A stretch of DNA of 64,000 bases, taken from NCBI RefSeq assembly GCF_002952055.1, contig NZ_CP021255.1, positions 558,001 to 622,000 of the forward strand, given 5' to 3'. This stretch comes from Desulfobulbus oralis. Its GTDB lineage: Bacteria; Desulfobacterota; Desulfobulbia; Desulfobulbales; Desulfobulbaceae. Every line of letters begins with the position of its first letter. Positions within the stretch are counted from its first letter, which is position 1. The notes beneath the pieces are model-generated. The model saw only the letters and a program-made list of their open reading frames with translations. It made no database searches and was not told where the DNA came from. Shown here in pieces: positions 17,467-25,117 of this stretch. A program made the position numbers and the translations under genes.

Positions 17467-18561
17467 TCAGTTCCCTCGTCTGCAGTTGAAGAAGCCAATG
17501 AGCAGGCAGATAAGCAGTCCGACCAGCGCTGCGGCGCCGCCGTGGGGGCCGATGCCGCCGGGGCTGCTGGCCATGCCGAAATTGTGGGCCAGCGCCGCGC
17601 CGACAATCAGACCAAAGACAAAGATGGCAGCGTCGTTGTCGCCTTCGCCCGCCATGAAGAGCTGGCGACCGGGACAGCCGCCTGCCAGTGCGAAGGCCAG
17701 TCCGGCTGTGACCATGCCCATGAAGTTCCACAGATGATCGCTGTGGGCGATGGGTTGCTCTGTCCAGCCGAACCTGGCGAAACCAAAGACCTGACACATG
17801 AGCGCCGCTGCCGCGAACATGGCGAGCAGGCCCAGGGCCAGATGCCACTGTCTGAACAGCAGGAGGTCACGGATGGCGCCCATGGTGCAGAAGCGGCTGC
17901 GCTGGGCCACGAAACCGATGACCAGACTCGCGCCCAGGGAAATGAGCAGCGGTGCGTGGGCCGCTCCCGGGCCTTTCAGCGAGTAGAACAGCACGCCGCT
18001 CTGGTTCTGGCCGGGTATCTGCGGATTGGCCAGATACAGCGCCAGCAGGCCCAGCATGACAAGCGGCATGATCCAGCCCGAGGCGGGCGGCTGCGCAACG
18101 CTGCGGCCCAGGGAGTAGCCGCCCCGAAAGAAGAGCGTGCCCAGGCCCACGCCTGCGATGAGCCCGGCCAGACCGACGATGGCGTTCAGGTCGCCCCCTG
18201 CCAGCCGCAGCACGGCGCGCCAGGGACAGCCCAGAAAAACCAGCGCGCCCATGGCCGCAAGCACTCCCAGCACAAAGCGGGTGATGGGCGAGGAGCCGCC
18301 ACGCGCACGGAAATCGCCGAAAGCCACGGCCGCGAGCAGCGAGCCCAGAACCATGCCCATGATTTCCGGGCGCAGGTACTGCACGACCGCCGCTCGGTGC
18401 AGGCCGACGGCGCCGGCCAGATCGCGGTTGAAGCAAACCACGCAGATGCCCATGTTGCCGGGATTGCCTGCCTTTTGCAACAGGATGGCCAGCACGCCGA
18501 TCAGCGCGCCCACGCCGACAATGCCTGCCGTGCTGGCCAGGGGATTGAAATGGCTTTTCAT
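17467..18561 (-). CDS. YeeE/YedE-family selenium-type membrane protein
   Basis: The 364-residue protein has about ten transmembrane helices and the paired repeats of YeeE/YedE transporters. Conserved cysteine segments include MGICVVCFNRDL, LVFLGCPWRAVLRLAGGDLN, RSRFCTMGAIRDLLL and GGCPGRQLFMAGEGDNDAA. The long form next to TusA-like and DUF3343 genes is the group associated with selenium metabolism (YedE/FdhT), as opposed to thiosulfate import by YeeE, though the exact cargo is not known from sequence. The start at 18561 has a GGGAG site. It is the first gene of the operon TusA-DUF3343-NAD(P)HX dehydratase-like. Confidence 0.82.
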   Translation of the reverse strand: MKSHFNPLASTAGIVGVGALIGVLAILLQKAGNPGNMGICVVCFNRDLAGAVGLHRAAVVQYLRPEIMGMVLGSLLAAVAFGDFRARGGSSPITRFVLGVLAAMGALVFLGCPWRAVLRLAGGDLNAIVGLAGLIAGVGLGTLFFRGGYSLGRSVAQPPASGWIMPLVMLGLLALYLANPQIPGQNQSGVLFYSLKGPGAAHAPLLISLGASLVIGFVAQRSRFCTMGAIRDLLLFRQWHLALGLLAMFAAAALMCQVFGFARFGWTEQPIAHSDHLWNFMGMVTAGLAFALAGGCPGRQLFMAGEGDNDAAIFVFGLIVGAALAHNFGMASSPGGIGPHGGAAALVGLLICLLIGFFNCRRGN

Positions 18562-18948
18562 AGCGTTCTCCCAGGAAAGTTTATGCCGCCTGGCGGCGTG
18601 TCAGGCATGGCCAAAAGGGGCACAGTCCATGCAGCCCCGGGCATAGGGCACCACAGATACCGGTGCACAGGGGCCTGTCTCTGGGGGTGGAGCGAGCGCT
18701 AGAACAAGCGGAGAAAACAAAGAAATCGGGCTGCGCTCATGTCGCGCGGGATCTCCAGCCCCACAGCGGCAGTGCCTCAGGTGAAGCCGGTCTTGCGGAC
18801 TGAAAGGATGTGACGGGTCAAAGAAAACATGGGGGCCTCTTCCTCGATGCCTGCCACTCTACCTGCTGCGGGCAGCGGCGTCAATCGTTCGCGCTGCTCG
18901 CATGGGGCATCCGCGGCGTTTCCGGAAAAGGCCTGCGGAGCGCTGCGG
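18562..18948 (-). other. 387-base intergenic region upstream of the YedE operon
   Basis: This stretch lies between the UroD-like gene ending at 18949 and the YedE start, all on the minus strand. It must hold the YedE operon's leader and possibly its promoter. I looked for tRNA, selenocysteine tRNA, riboswitch and terminator patterns and saw none that I can defend. Short open frames exist but look like GC-driven chance. Confidence 0.3.
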
Positions 18949-19830
18949 CTATGCGTTCAGGACAAGCTCCCGGAACAGGCCGTTTTTGATACGGTAGTCG
19001 ATGTTCTTGATGCACATCTGAGCGGCGAGCCCGACTTTGCCGATCATGGCGATGCAGGCCTCGCCGTAGCGCATCCCGGGTTCAGGGAGCGGCACTTCCC
19101 TGATGGTCGCCCGCCCCGTGCCCTGAAGCGCCAGGGCACTTTTCGGGCAGAGCAGGATCATCGTCCCGCTATCGGCCAATCCTGCCATCCTGCTGGCAAA
19201 GCCTGCGGTAAAGTCTTCGACGCCGTGGAGCGCGAGTCTGGGACCCAGAATATTCACCCCGCCTGTGGGGTCGGCATAGGCCAGCAGATCAACGCCGTAT
19301 GCCTTGGCCTTTTCCATGTAGCAAAAGATATTGTCGCCCATCCTGGCGTACACCTTTTGCATCAGGGCCCGATTTTTAAGTGCGGTCCTGACCACAACCG
19401 TGATGTCCACCAGCGTGGCGAGGATGGTGATGGGGCCCGATACATTCAGGACCACGTGTTCGCCCGCCTCGTGCAGTCGCCGGCAGGCCAGCAGGGTCTC
19501 GTGGATGCGGCCCCTGCTGAAGTCGATGTCCGGCAGCGCGAGCACCTCTTCCAGGGACCGGTACGCAAATTCCCGCACACGGGGGCCGGTTGCGGCGTCA
19601 CCGTAGACAACCTTTGCGCCCATGGCGTCGCCTTCGGTGGTGTGGCAGTACGGCAGACAGCAGAAGGCCGCGTTCAGGTGCCTTTTCACGGCCTGGGCGA
19701 GCCGGGCCATGGGCTCGCTCTGCACATAGGCGTCCGGAAACTGCAGGTCAAGCCCGCGCACGATATCTGCGCTGATGCCGGTGAAATTGTCGTAGCCGCA
19801 GTGAAAGTCCTTGATCATACCCACCGTCAT
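18949..19830 (-). CDS. UroD-fold methyltransferase-like protein lacking the zinc motif
   Basis: The 293-residue protein resembles the uroporphyrinogen decarboxylase superfamily: GEHVVLNVSGPITILATLVD, NIFCYMEKAKAYGVDLLAYA, DPTGGVNILGPRLAL. It is shorter than the MtaA-like members. The HxC zinc pair seen in the genes at 14458 and 26766 is absent; the matching segment reads ILLCPKSAL with one cysteine. It may bind a corrinoid or methyl donor without being the thiol methyltransferase, or it may act with the adjacent DUF1638 proteins. It is the last gene of the run DUF1638-DUF1638-UroD, starting 28 bases after the upstream stop. Confidence 0.7.
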   Translation of the reverse strand: MTVGMIKDFHCGYDNFTGISADIVRGLDLQFPDAYVQSEPMARLAQAVKRHLNAAFCCLPYCHTTEGDAMGAKVVYGDAATGPRVREFAYRSLEEVLALPDIDFSRGRIHETLLACRRLHEAGEHVVLNVSGPITILATLVDITVVVRTALKNRALMQKVYARMGDNIFCYMEKAKAYGVDLLAYADPTGGVNILGPRLALHGVEDFTAGFASRMAGLADSGTMILLCPKSALALQGTGRATIREVPLPEPGMRYGEACIAMIGKVGLAAQMCIKNIDYRIKNGLFRELVLNA

Positions 19831-19858
19831 GTCAGTCCTCCCTGTTTGGCCCCTGCCT

Positions 19859-20611
19859 TTACCCGCCTCTATGGCCGGCCTTGTCCAGGGGCATGCCGTC
19901 CGGCGTACATGAGGCTGCCTGGATCACGCCATCCGCATCCATGGCAAGCGTTTGGCCCGGCGCCAGATGCAGAAATTTTTCCGGGTCTTTCCCGCCGGCC
20001 AAAAGCTCTGCCAGATAGCCGGTGGCGCCCTCGGTCTCCGAGTAATGCAGGGCGAGATAGTCGGCAATTTTCTTCGCGTCCGCTGCGCGGGAAGGCAGCA
20101 AATCTGTCCAGCGGATATAGCACAGCTCCGTGTAGTTCTCGAACAGGCGCCTTTCCGCCTGCAAAAGCCGGGCGGCCTTGAGCGGACCGAATTTTGTTTC
20201 ATATTCGGCGCGGCGCTCGTCAATGTTGAGCAGGGAGCGGGTCAGCCTGTCCTGCATCCCGGCGGAGATCCAGAGCCTTGGCCCGGGCACGCGCACAAGC
20301 GCCTCCCTGGGCGTGATGCCCAGAAAGAGCGGCACGCAGTCGTGCAGGCGGGGAATGACGAGTGTGGCCCGGCCGGCATGCACGCCGCACAGGCCGCGTC
20401 CGCACAGGGTGTAGCCGCAGAGAATGGTGAGTTCGCCCTTGTTTTCGCGCTCCACGGTGTCCACCGCATTCTGCAGGGCGGCCCGCAGCCTGTCCGGCAC
20501 GTCGTGCAAACCGACTTCCAGATAGCTTATAGCCGGAGGCGCTGCCATCCGGGCGCAGAGCATTTCCAGCTCGGGGCGCAGCATCCCGCAGGCCAGCATG
20601 AGCGTGGTCAT
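19859..20611 (-). CDS. DUF1638 protein (first of tandem pair)
   Basis: The 250-residue protein belongs to DUF1638, known mainly from methanogens and from bacteria with corrinoid methyltransferase clusters. Features seen are a conserved N-terminus (LACGMLRPELEMLCARM), ILCGYTLCGRGLCGVHAGRA with three cysteines, and VIPRLHDCVPLFLG; the cysteine and histidine clusters could bind metal. The C-terminal block (LLAGGKDPEKFLHLAPGQTL, then MDADGVI) is shared with its neighbour. The start overlaps the upstream paralogue's stop by four bases. Function is unknown; context points to methyl or corrinoid metabolism. Confidence 0.75.
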   Translation of the reverse strand: MTTLMLACGMLRPELEMLCARMAAPPAISYLEVGLHDVPDRLRAALQNAVDTVERENKGELTILCGYTLCGRGLCGVHAGRATLVIPRLHDCVPLFLGITPREALVRVPGPRLWISAGMQDRLTRSLLNIDERRAEYETKFGPLKAARLLQAERRLFENYTELCYIRWTDLLPSRAADAKKIADYLALHYSETEGATGYLAELLAGGKDPEKFLHLAPGQTLAMDADGVIQAASCTPDGMPLDKAGHRGG

Positions 20612-21372
20612 GGCGCTGCTCTCCTGCTCTTTTCTGGCAGAGGCACCACGGAGCGCCTGGGACAGGCCACTGCAATCACCAGGCCGTCCGCGTCCATGTC
20701 GGCGCTTTCGCCCGGGGCCAGATGCAGAAATTTTTCCGGGTCTTTCCCGCCGGCCAGAAATTCCGCCATGTAGCGGGATCGGCCGGGGCGTTCCGCATAG
20801 GGCAGATTGGCGAGCCCGGCTATCCTTTGCGCTTCCTCAACCCAGTCCTCCCCCATTTCCGGCCAGCGGATATGACAAAAGGTCTTGTATGCGGAGAGCA
20901 GTGCGTTTTCCGCCCTGACCATCCTGGCTGCCTTGATCGGCCCGGCCTTTTGGGCATAGAGTTCAAAGCGCCTGTGCGATTCCGCATAAAAGGGAATCAG
21001 CAGGTACTTCAGCCAGCCGGGGCTTATCCAGAAGGTCGCTCCCTCCCGTGATGAAGCGTTGGTTGCCGCCTGACTCTCGCCCAGCAGAAGCGGAATGCAG
21101 TCGTGCAGGCGGGGAAGAATCAGGACTGCCCGGCCCGTGCTCACCCCGCACAGACCGCGGCCGCACAGGCCATAACCACAGAGGATGGCCAGGTCGCCTG
21201 TGTGCGCCTGTTCCAGGGCATCGATGGCAGCCTGCACACGAAGGCGCAGTTGCTCGGGATAGTCGTGCAGGCGCTGCTCCAGAAAATGCATTTCAGGCGG
21301 ATCGGCCATCTTGGCCGCCAGCATTTCCAGTTCGGGCCGCAGCACTTCGCAGGCAAGAAGCACGGTATGCAT
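20608..21372 (-). CDS. DUF1638 protein (second of tandem pair)
   Basis: The 254-residue protein is a paralogue of the preceding entry with the same blocks: LACEVLRPELEMLAAKM, ILCGYGLCGRGLCGVSTGRA, ILPRLHDCIPLLLG and the C-terminal FLAGGKDPEKFLHLAPG. The middle differs substantially, so the duplication is not recent. It is the promoter-proximal gene of the DUF1638-DUF1638-UroD set; the RACo-like gene ends about 190 bases upstream. No family function is established. The conserved cysteines in GYGLCGRGLCG and the histidine in RLHDC are candidates for metal or cofactor binding. Confidence 0.75.
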   Translation of the reverse strand: MHTVLLACEVLRPELEMLAAKMADPPEMHFLEQRLHDYPEQLRLRVQAAIDALEQAHTGDLAILCGYGLCGRGLCGVSTGRAVLILPRLHDCIPLLLGESQAATNASSREGATFWISPGWLKYLLIPFYAESHRRFELYAQKAGPIKAARMVRAENALLSAYKTFCHIRWPEMGEDWVEEAQRIAGLANLPYAERPGRSRYMAEFLAGGKDPEKFLHLAPGESADMDADGLVIAVACPRRSVVPLPEKSRRAAP

Positions 21373-21565
21373 AGACGCTCCGCACGCTCGGGATGTTCAG
21401 GGGATGCCGCCCAGCTCAAACAGCATTGTTTGCACAGGGCCATTCCAGCTCGCAAAGACCAGGTGCGGGCGGCGGACGCTTCAACAACAGGGCAAGGCCC
21501 TCTGAATATGGGGACAGGTGCTGCAAAGCGGCCAGCTCCTCCTCTTGTGGCCAGAGCTTTCGTTT

Positions 21566-23389
21566 TCAGGCTGCCGGCTTCGGAAAGGCCATGGCTTGTA
21601 TCCAGAGTGCGTTGAAATCCGCACGGGCCGAAAGCTCGACAGGCGTCACAAACATGGAGATGCGGTCAGCCATCTTCCTTTGCCCAAGGGAAAGCAGGCA
21701 GAGGCCCGCACCTTCTGCAGCCGCATTGCCGATGGGGATGATTTTGTCCGCCGCAATACCGGGGAAAAGCCCCAGGGCTACGGCCTTTTCCCGGTCCAGA
21801 TAGTTGCCGAAAGCGCCTGCCAGATACAAACGGTCAATGACGGGTTCCCCGGCAAGAATGTTTTTGACTTCGCTCTGCAACACCTGGATACCCGCCGCAA
21901 TGGCAGCCTTGGCCAGTTGCAGCTCGCGGATGTCTTTCTGGGTGAGCACCAGATCGTTTTCGTTGCCCAGCTCGCCTGCATAGGCCAGCACAAATTCGCC
22001 GATGCCCCTGGCGCCTACGCGCACCCGTTTGGCCAGGGGGGAGTCCGGTGCATTTTGTACCAGCTTGCCCCTCTCGTCGAGCAGGCCCACGCGCAGCAGC
22101 TCGGCAACCGCGTCGATGAGGCCCGAGCCGCAGATGCCCTGCGGAGGAGCGCTGCCGATGACGCCCAGTTCGACCTTGTCGTCATCGAGGCGCACCTTTT
22201 CGATCGCGCCTTCGCCCGCCCGCATGCCCTGCTGGATATGTGCGCCCTCAAAGGCGGGGCCTGCGGCCGTCGAGCAGGCCAGAACCCGGCCCTTGAAGCC
22301 CAGAATGATCTCGCCGTTCGTGCCAATGTCCACGGCAATGGAAACGCCTTTCTGCTCCCAGAATTTCGTGGCCATGGCCACGCCAACCGTATCCGAACCT
22401 ACGTATCCGGAGATGTTGGGCAGCACGTGCACCGCAGCTTCGGGATGCATGGGCAGGCCGATTGCTTTGGCCTTGAGCTGCACGCGCGAGCGGTGGCAGG
22501 GGATAAAAGGGGCGACCGCCAGATTGGCCGGATCCACGCCCAAAAACAGGTGGCTCATGGTGGTGTTGCCCACGACCGTGGCGATGTAGGCGTGTTCTGC
22601 CCTGAGGTCGCGCTTCCGCATGAGCCGCTGCATGGCCTCGGCAATGCCGTCAACGGTGAGCTTCTGAATTTTTCTGCGGCTCTCGGGCGTGGCGGCCGCC
22701 GTGATCCGGGTGAGCACGTCGGAGCCGAAAATTCGCTGGGGATTGGCCAGACCCTCAGCCTCCAGTACCGCGCCCGAATTCAAATCGACCAGATAAACGG
22801 CAATGGTTGTCGTCCCGATGTCAACAATAAAGCCGTAGCACTGGTCTCGGGTGTCGCCAGGCTCTACGGCGATCAGCTCGTCTTCCATGAGCACTGCCGT
22901 CACCGCGAATCGGGCCTGGCGCAGCACGCCCGGCAGTTCCGGCAGCAGGGAGTGGGAAAATTTTCTGTTCTTGCCCACCTTGGCCAGGATGCGTTCCAGG
23001 TCGGAAAGCTGATCGCGCAGCGTTGGCTCCGCCAATGTCACAAACTGCTTCTGCACCGGGCCATCTTCGGGCCTGCCCTTTTTGCACAGCTCAAACAGGC
23101 CGACTTTCCGTTTGACATCATCCTGCCCCGAGGCGATCTCGACCACGGCGTCACCCGCCACCCGGACCCTGCAGGAAAGCACTTTGCCGTCGGGTAAGAC
23201 CGCCTGGGTTTCGTCGATCGGCTCCAGCTCGCCGGAAAGCACCTTGACGGCGCATTTGCCGCATACTCCCTGACCGCCGCACTCCGTGCCTTCCATGAGA
23301 CCGGCGTCGAGCAGACAGCCGGAGAGCATGGCGCCCGCCTGAGCCTGAAGACAGTGGCGTTTGCCGCCTGCTATGACTTCAATATGCAT
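21566..23389 (-). CDS. corrinoid-activating iron-sulfur ASKHA ATPase (RACo/RamA-like)
   Basis: The 607-residue protein has an N-terminal plant-type [2Fe-2S] ferredoxin domain with cysteines 37, 43, 46 (ECGGQGVCGKC) and 73. A linker follows, then an ASKHA ATPase domain: GFIVDIGTTTIAVYLVDL, AVDIGTNGEI, GPAFEGAHIQQGMRAGEGAI, GICGSGLIDAVAEL. Proteins of this type (RACo, RamA, DUF4445) use ATP to reduce inactive cob(II)alamin in corrinoid proteins back to cob(I)alamin. An ATG at 23389 is preferred because GGAGG lies ten bases upstream; the TTG three codons earlier is too close. It directly follows the DUF5714-like gene and is the expected partner of the MtmC-like corrinoid protein at 29626. Confidence 0.9.
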   Translation of the reverse strand: MHIEVIAGGKRHCLQAQAGAMLSGCLLDAGLMEGTECGGQGVCGKCAVKVLSGELEPIDETQAVLPDGKVLSCRVRVAGDAVVEIASGQDDVKRKVGLFELCKKGRPEDGPVQKQFVTLAEPTLRDQLSDLERILAKVGKNRKFSHSLLPELPGVLRQARFAVTAVLMEDELIAVEPGDTRDQCYGFIVDIGTTTIAVYLVDLNSGAVLEAEGLANPQRIFGSDVLTRITAAATPESRRKIQKLTVDGIAEAMQRLMRKRDLRAEHAYIATVVGNTTMSHLFLGVDPANLAVAPFIPCHRSRVQLKAKAIGLPMHPEAAVHVLPNISGYVGSDTVGVAMATKFWEQKGVSIAVDIGTNGEIILGFKGRVLACSTAAGPAFEGAHIQQGMRAGEGAIEKVRLDDDKVELGVIGSAPPQGICGSGLIDAVAELLRVGLLDERGKLVQNAPDSPLAKRVRVGARGIGEFVLAYAGELGNENDLVLTQKDIRELQLAKAAIAAGIQVLQSEVKNILAGEPVIDRLYLAGAFGNYLDREKAVALGLFPGIAADKIIPIGNAAAEGAGLCLLSLGQRKMADRISMFVTPVELSARADFNALWIQAMAFPKPAA

Positions 23390-23420
23390 GGCCTTCAATC
23401 CTCCTTAAGGGTGCGCCTTT

Positions 23421-24023
23421 TCAGGTCTTCACAGGATAAAACGGGCAGCCCTCTTTCCGACACGCCTTGTTGCTTTCGTTGCGCCGGCATGCCGGCTTGG
23501 AAAATACACCGACACCGACTCCCAGCCGCTCCGGTGCGAGACGTGCGGCCTTGTCCAGCGCGAGATAGGAAGTCCGCTTGCAACAGCGCGGGCCGCCCAC
23601 CGAGGCGACATGCGCCAGACAGGCTGCAGTAAAGAGATTGACAGTGCCCCAGTGTTGTTCCTGGTGCGGATTGGCCTCAAGCCAGACCGAGGCGAAAATG
23701 CCGCAGCCCAGCGCCGCACCGCAGCAAGCCCACAAACCACAAAAGCCAGGTAATACTTTTTCCGCCCGCTGCGAGGCAGTATGCAGTTTTTGCTCCAGGA
23801 TTTCAGCCGCAAGCCCGCTCTGTTTTGCGGCAGCGGTGAGCAGCGCGGCTGGCACAATAAAATGATGCACCGGTCCATGCATGGGCACGCCTTCCAGGTC
23901 CATGAGACATTCCAGCGTGTCCAGAAGTGCGGTCTTGCCCTCCGCGCAGCGCTGCATGCAGGTCTGGATGATGGTCCTGTGGAGGGGGGTTACAGTGGGT
24001 AGAGCTTGCAGTAATGCCGCCAT
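23421..24023 (-). CDS. DUF5714-like cysteine-rich protein
   Basis: The 200-residue protein carries MHGPVHHFIVPAALLTAAAK near the middle, the signature I associate with DUF5714, and a C-terminal half with many cysteines: GLWACCGAALGCGIFASVW, VGGPRCCKRTSYLALD, NKACRKEGCPFY. These could bind a metal or an iron-sulfur cluster. The ATG at 24023 is preceded by GAGGAG at eight bases; the GTG nine bases upstream sits too close to that site. It is placed just before the RACo-like activator and after the G3E GTPase, so it probably belongs to corrinoid methyltransfer. Function is unknown. Confidence 0.6.
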   Translation of the reverse strand: MAALLQALPTVTPLHRTIIQTCMQRCAEGKTALLDTLECLMDLEGVPMHGPVHHFIVPAALLTAAAKQSGLAAEILEQKLHTASQRAEKVLPGFCGLWACCGAALGCGIFASVWLEANPHQEQHWGTVNLFTAACLAHVASVGGPRCCKRTSYLALDKAARLAPERLGVGVGVFSKPACRRNESNKACRKEGCPFYPVKT

Positions 24024-24154
24024 GGAACTCACTCCTCTTGGCCGTTACAGATGGTGCCCTTTCAAGGCAGGAGGTTTGATACGCTCCGGGCTGTCATGCC
24101 GGACCTCCTCGCCTCTTGCCCTGATGAGTGGCGCCGTGATATGGCGCCGTTTTT

Positions 24155-25117
24155 TTAACTGACAAAAGCCTGCGTTCGGCACTGCGCCTTCCAAGCCTCA
24201 GCCACATCCGTTTCGGAAAGTGCTGCTTCCGCCCTGGGAATGACCACGATCTTGGATTCCGTGCCCAAGGCGCGTATGGGCCGTGTCGCCACCCGCTCGT
24301 TGACGCCATCCACATAAAAGGCACCCTCCTGGCACAGGACAATACCCTTGACGCGCAGCGCACGGGGTAAAATGGCCCGCATGAAGGCCTGGACCTCGTC
24401 CAGATCCACAGGGTCCCGGGCCACGATGACATACTGGCCCGGCCTTGGATACTGACCTTTGGCCTGGCGATGGACCATGGGCGCAAGGCCGAAACCCGTT
24501 GTCTGGGGCGGTGGCGGAGCGTTGTCAAAAAAGCTGTCAATCCGCGCCTGTGTGGTCTCAACAATTTGGGCTTTGGGATTCAGCTTTTTGATCCGGTCCC
24601 TGATGGGAGGCAGAGATTCGGGCGGGGCCAGATCGATCTTGTTGATGATGACCCGTTCGCTGGCGATAATCTGCTCTTCCACTGCGTTGATGACACCGGC
24701 CAGCTCCAGAAAATTCTCCGGATCGATCAGGGCGGTCATGCCCTGGTAGACATACTGGCTACCGGTGACCTGCTGCAAATCGGCCAGGAGATGCTTCAGA
24801 GGGAAGGGGTTGGCCATGCCGGAGGTTTCCACGACCACGGCGTCCAAGGGCCGTTCGGCGAGCAGGGCCAGCGCCTTGACAAAGTCGCTGGCCAGACAGC
24901 TGCAGAAAACCTGCCCGTCGTTTAGTTCCCTGATTTCGATGTCCCTGGCGGGAATGAGGCCGGCATCAATATTGACTCGGCCCCATTCGTTGATGATAAC
25001 GCCAAGCTTTTTCCCCCTTGCCGCCGCCTCGTCCAGAACATGGTTCAAAAGCGTCGTCTTCCCAGACCCGAGAAAGCCGGTTATGAAGTACAGGGCGATA
25101 GGCTGGCTTGCGTTCAT
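24155..25117 (-). CDS. CobW/G3E-family GTPase in the methyltransferase cluster
   Basis: The 320-residue protein has Walker A GFLGSGKTT (14-22), VIINEWGRVNIDAG, VVVETSGMANP and INKIDLAPPE, the last resembling the NKxD guanine motif. The usual CxCC metal motif is reduced to CSC (Cys72 and Cys74 in QVFCSCLASDF), so metal handling may differ from the copy at 9429. A CobW_C-like domain ends the protein. It overlaps the UroD-thioredoxin gene stop by one base and is therefore coupled to it. In this setting it may supply zinc to a UroD-type methyltransferase or cobalt for corrinoid. That is inference. Confidence 0.85.
   Translation of the reverse strand: MNASQPIALYFITGFLGSGKTTLLNHVLDEAAARGKKLGVIINEWGRVNIDAGLIPARDIEIRELNDGQVFCSCLASDFVKALALLAERPLDAVVVETSGMANPFPLKHLLADLQQVTGSQYVYQGMTALIDPENFLELAGVINAVEEQIIASERVIINKIDLAPPESLPPIRDRIKKLNPKAQIVETTQARIDSFFDNAPPPPQTTGFGLAPMVHRQAKGQYPRPGQYVIVARDPVDLDEVQAFMRAILPRALRVKGIVLCQEGAFYVDGVNERVATRPIRALGTESKIVVIPRAEAALSETDVAEAWKAQCRTQAFVS

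Noticed and set aside
18562-18948. Cysteine-containing short frames upstream of YedE, considered as a small selenoprotein
   Set aside because: No SECIS-like hairpin after a TGA and no convincing start; the cysteines arise from GC-rich repeats.
24125-24156. GGCGCC hairpin followed by T7 on the plus strand
   Set aside because: It looks like a terminator for plus-strand transcription, but there is no plus-strand gene upstream; on the minus strand it lacks a T tract.
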